From Promethearchaeota archaeon (GTDB lineage: Archaea; Asgardarchaeota; Lokiarchaeia; Sigyniarchaeales; SOKP01), in contig JAUVXW010000040.1 in the NCBI GenBank assembly GCA_030603385.1, positions 1 to 35,857 on the forward strand: DNA of 35,857 nt, in the 5' to 3' direction. Shown here piece by piece: positions 34,461 through 35,857 of the stretch (the first letter of the stretch is position 1; each line of letters starts with the position of its first letter). The position numbers and the translations under genes are program-made. The notes beneath the pieces are model-generated. The model saw only the letters and a list, made by a program, of their open reading frames with translations, did no database searches and was not told the origin of the DNA.

Positions 34461-34856
34461 TTATAAACTAAATAGTTGGAGCAATATAAGTATATGTTTT
34501 ATACCTCTTATTTTTATCCTAAAAGTCAGAATTTTTCCTACGACCTTTCCAAGAGATATATCATCACTTTCGAGAATTTCTAGAAAGGTTGAGGTTTTGG
34601 TTTGTAATAACCCGTCCCAACCAACGATTTTCTTTTTCAAATTCTTTTTTGGTTTATTCTTTATTCCTTCAACATAAATAGTACCCTTATCTATAGCGAG
34701 TAATGCTGCATATTTTCCGTCTTTTGCGTTTAAAAGAACTTTCAGTTCAGTATCTTTGAATCTTTCTTTAAATTTTTCATTATCATTTAAAGGTTCAACT
34801 AGCTTAGATACAATTCCAGCGAAACCACGCAGTTTTTTCTTTTTTTCATCAGACAT
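34461..34856 (-). CDS. SCP2-like sterol/lipid-carrier-fold protein
   Basis: A 131-residue protein whose C-terminal two-thirds fits the SCP2 fold. A strand pair KYAALLAIDKGTIYVEGIKN is followed by KIVGWDGLLQTKTSTFLEIL, matching the NPDVTIxGDxETFLxLL pattern of SCP2 domains, then ISLGKVVGKILTFRIKIRGI, matching the K-x-F-x-x-G-K-L-K-I-x-G end. The N-terminal 25 residues are strongly basic. SCP2-type proteins bind fatty acyl chains or other hydrophobic ligands in the cytosol; here the ligand is unknown. It may relate to the acyl-CoA enzymes of this window. Convergent with the coiled-coil gene, 17 bases between stops. Confidence 0.72.
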   Translation of the reverse strand: MSDEKKKKLRGFAGIVSKLVEPLNDNEKFKERFKDTELKVLLNAKDGKYAALLAIDKGTIYVEGIKNKPKKNLKKKIVGWDGLLQTKTSTFLEILESDDISLGKVVGKILTFRIKIRGIKHILILLQLFSL

Positions 34857-35025
34857 GATAATCAGTAAATTATAATGTTCTAGCTTTTTTTATACTTTAA
34901 TTTCATCTCAACTAATTTAAAGTTTTAAAATATCCCTATTTAGTATTAATAATTCAAAACTTAAGTGTAAGAAATATTAAAACATCTATAAAGAATACGA
35001 AAAATTTCTCTTTTTCCTCCTAAGT

Positions 35026-35277
35026 CTAGTATGCATCGCCATCCGAGCCTGAGAATAGATCTTCGTAAGCTTTTCGATCATCGCTAGATATTCTATCTCC
35101 TTTCAATCCTTCTTTTACTATGATCGGGGCGGATTCTTTTTCATCGTGACGGATTTTCTTTTGAATTTTATATCCTTCTTGATTTTTACCTAAGTCAAAT
35201 TCCTCTTCACAGGCTTTGCAATATAGTTTTTTGTTTTTTGGGATAAGCATATTGCCGCAATTGTCGCAAAATTTCAT
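35026..35277 (-). CDS. Zinc-ribbon protein like the N-terminal half of TFS/RNA polymerase subunit M
   Basis: The 83-residue protein begins MKFCDNCGNMLIPKNKKLYC and continues KACEEEFDL, giving Cys4, Cys7, Cys20 and Cys23, the N-terminal zinc ribbon of archaeal TFS and of RPB9/A12.2. The second, C-terminal zinc ribbon, which in TFS carries the acidic hairpin that stimulates RNA cleavage, is absent; instead there is a basic linker and an acidic tail ending KAYEDLFSGSDGDAY. It may bind RNA polymerase without cleavage activity, or be a domain-sized relative with another partner. The TAG stop is close to the T-rich stretch that follows on the minus strand. Confidence 0.8.
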   Translation of the reverse strand: MKFCDNCGNMLIPKNKKLYCKACEEEFDLGKNQEGYKIQKKIRHDEKESAPIIVKEGLKGDRISSDDRKAYEDLFSGSDGDAY

Positions 35278-35659
35278 AGATTACACCTTAATTCCGTTTT
35301 TTGTTATATTATCCTATTAAACTTTTCGGTTTACTACGCTATTTCTAATCTATTTTAACAATTTCAGAATTAAAAAAACAAATACCACTTATAAATTTAT
35401 CCTTTCTATTAACTTATGTGTTGACGTTTCAAACTAATTTCATATAAGTCTACACAACTCATATTAATAAATCTTTTGTTCGATTTGTTAATCTGATGTT
35501 AAGTTTGTGTCTTAAATTTTAAAGAAAAAATTGTTTTGATAATACTAGAAGATATGTCAAATTATTAACTATTTAACTAGAAAAGAAATTTAAGATTAGT
35601 AAAATCACTATTACTTATAAAAAATCGATAATAAAAAAAATTAGGAAAAAGGGGACTTT
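35278..35659. other. Intergenic region with a TATA box before the broken GDPD gene
   Basis: These 382 bases carry no gene I can support. Near the right end, ttataaaaaa at 35615-35624 is a good TATA box for the reading frame starting at 35660, and ggggac at 35651-35656 is a plausible ribosome binding site. A TATA-like acttataaat at about 35388 on the plus strand may be chance. The remainder is AT-rich without clear hairpins. Confidence 0.5.
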
Positions 35660-35857
35660 ATGATAAGCATTAATAATATTGAAAACATAAAAATTATTGC
35701 CCATAGAGGAGCAAGCAACATTGCCCCTGAAAATACTTTAAAAGCATTTCAAAAAGCAATTGATTTAAAAGCTGATTACATAGAATTTGATGTTCACAAT
35801 AGAACAGAACTATAAATTGTTTTAATGAATGATGGTAATACTTATAGAACTACTGGG
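35660..35857 (+). pseudogene. Glycerophosphodiester phosphodiesterase, interrupted by TAA, cut by window edge
   Basis: Translation from the ATG at 35660 gives the GDPD signature [20 protein letters not shown], then [15 protein letters not shown], a TAA stop at 35813-35815, and then IVLMNDGNTYRTTG in the same frame to the window edge. Normal GDPDs read EFDVHLTKDGELVVMHDxxxxRTTG, so the stop falls where Glu (GAA) is usual, one base away. The residue at the second catalytic His of the HD pair is Asn (ND). Together these suggest gene decay, though a low-quality contig end is possible. Intact relatives hydrolyse glycerophosphodiesters to glycerol 3-phosphate and an alcohol. Confidence 0.8.

Overview
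The window looks like chromosomal DNA from an Asgard (Promethearchaeota) archaeon, most probably Lokiarchaeia-like. It is AT-rich. It carries archaeal/eukaryotic-type ribosomal proteins (eS1 and uS15), an archaeal zinc-ribbon protein resembling the N-terminal half of transcription factor TFS, an archaeal-type phosphoglycerate kinase, a histone-fold protein, a UbiA prenyltransferase, a tRNA-Val without encoded CCA, TATA-box promoters, and two or more proteins that look like Asgard longin/roadblock-fold proteins. The lineage is inferred from protein character, not from a database search. I see no prophage, CRISPR array, transposase or rRNA.

Layout. (a) 1-7.5 kb: the 5' part of an acyl-CoA synthetase (minus strand), a small CxHx6CxxC protein, a UPF0173 metallo-hydrolase, an alpha/beta-hydrolase whose nucleophile Ser is replaced by Ala, an SDR dehydrogenase, and a short alpha-glucan phosphorylase. 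The hydrolase and SDR genes share a repeated promoter-like module: one copy before the hydrolase and two tandem copies before the SDR. (b) 7.5-13.2 kb: tRNA-dihydrouridine synthase, MtnA-type isomerase, UbiA prenyltransferase, a DUF1848 protein with a C-terminal CxxxCxxC, an Asgard-like zinc-ribbon protein, a four-TM protein and tRNA-Val(GAC). (c) 13.3-16.8 kb: a secreted seven-repeat SBBP beta-propeller protein with a C-terminal membrane anchor, then phosphoglycerate kinase. (d) 17-22.2 kb: a nickel-themed region with LarB, a six-TM protein broken by an in-frame TGA, a TPR-like protein, LarC, an alkaline-phosphatase-superfamily-like protein and a NikR repressor with a His-rich insertion. (e) 22.4-29.2 kb: histone-fold protein, GHMP sugar kinase, longin-like protein, rubrerythrin, a B12-type radical SAM protein adjoining a Sir2 deacylase, a second longin-like protein, and a tiny nucleotidyltransferase remnant. 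(f) 29.2-35.9 kb: an AidB-like acyl-CoA dehydrogenase, eS1 and uS15, the HAM1/RdgB pyrophosphatase, an RNase III with intact catalytic acids (uncommon in archaea), a coiled-coil protein, an SCP2-like protein, a half-TFS zinc ribbon, and the start of a glycerophosphodiester phosphodiesterase gene broken by an in-frame TAA.

How the genes fit together. The acyl-CoA synthetase, acyl-CoA dehydrogenase, SDR and SCP2-like protein are compatible with fatty-acid or acyl-CoA turnover. Phosphorylase and PGK fit glycogen use and glycolysis/gluconeogenesis. LarB, LarC and NikR together point to nickel-pincer-nucleotide cofactor synthesis and nickel sensing, although LarE and a LarA-type enzyme are not in the window. 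Most genes are single units or pairs, often convergent with only a few bases between stops. Three loci show decay or possible recoding: the in-frame TGA gene, the broken GDPD gene and the nucleotidyltransferase remnant.
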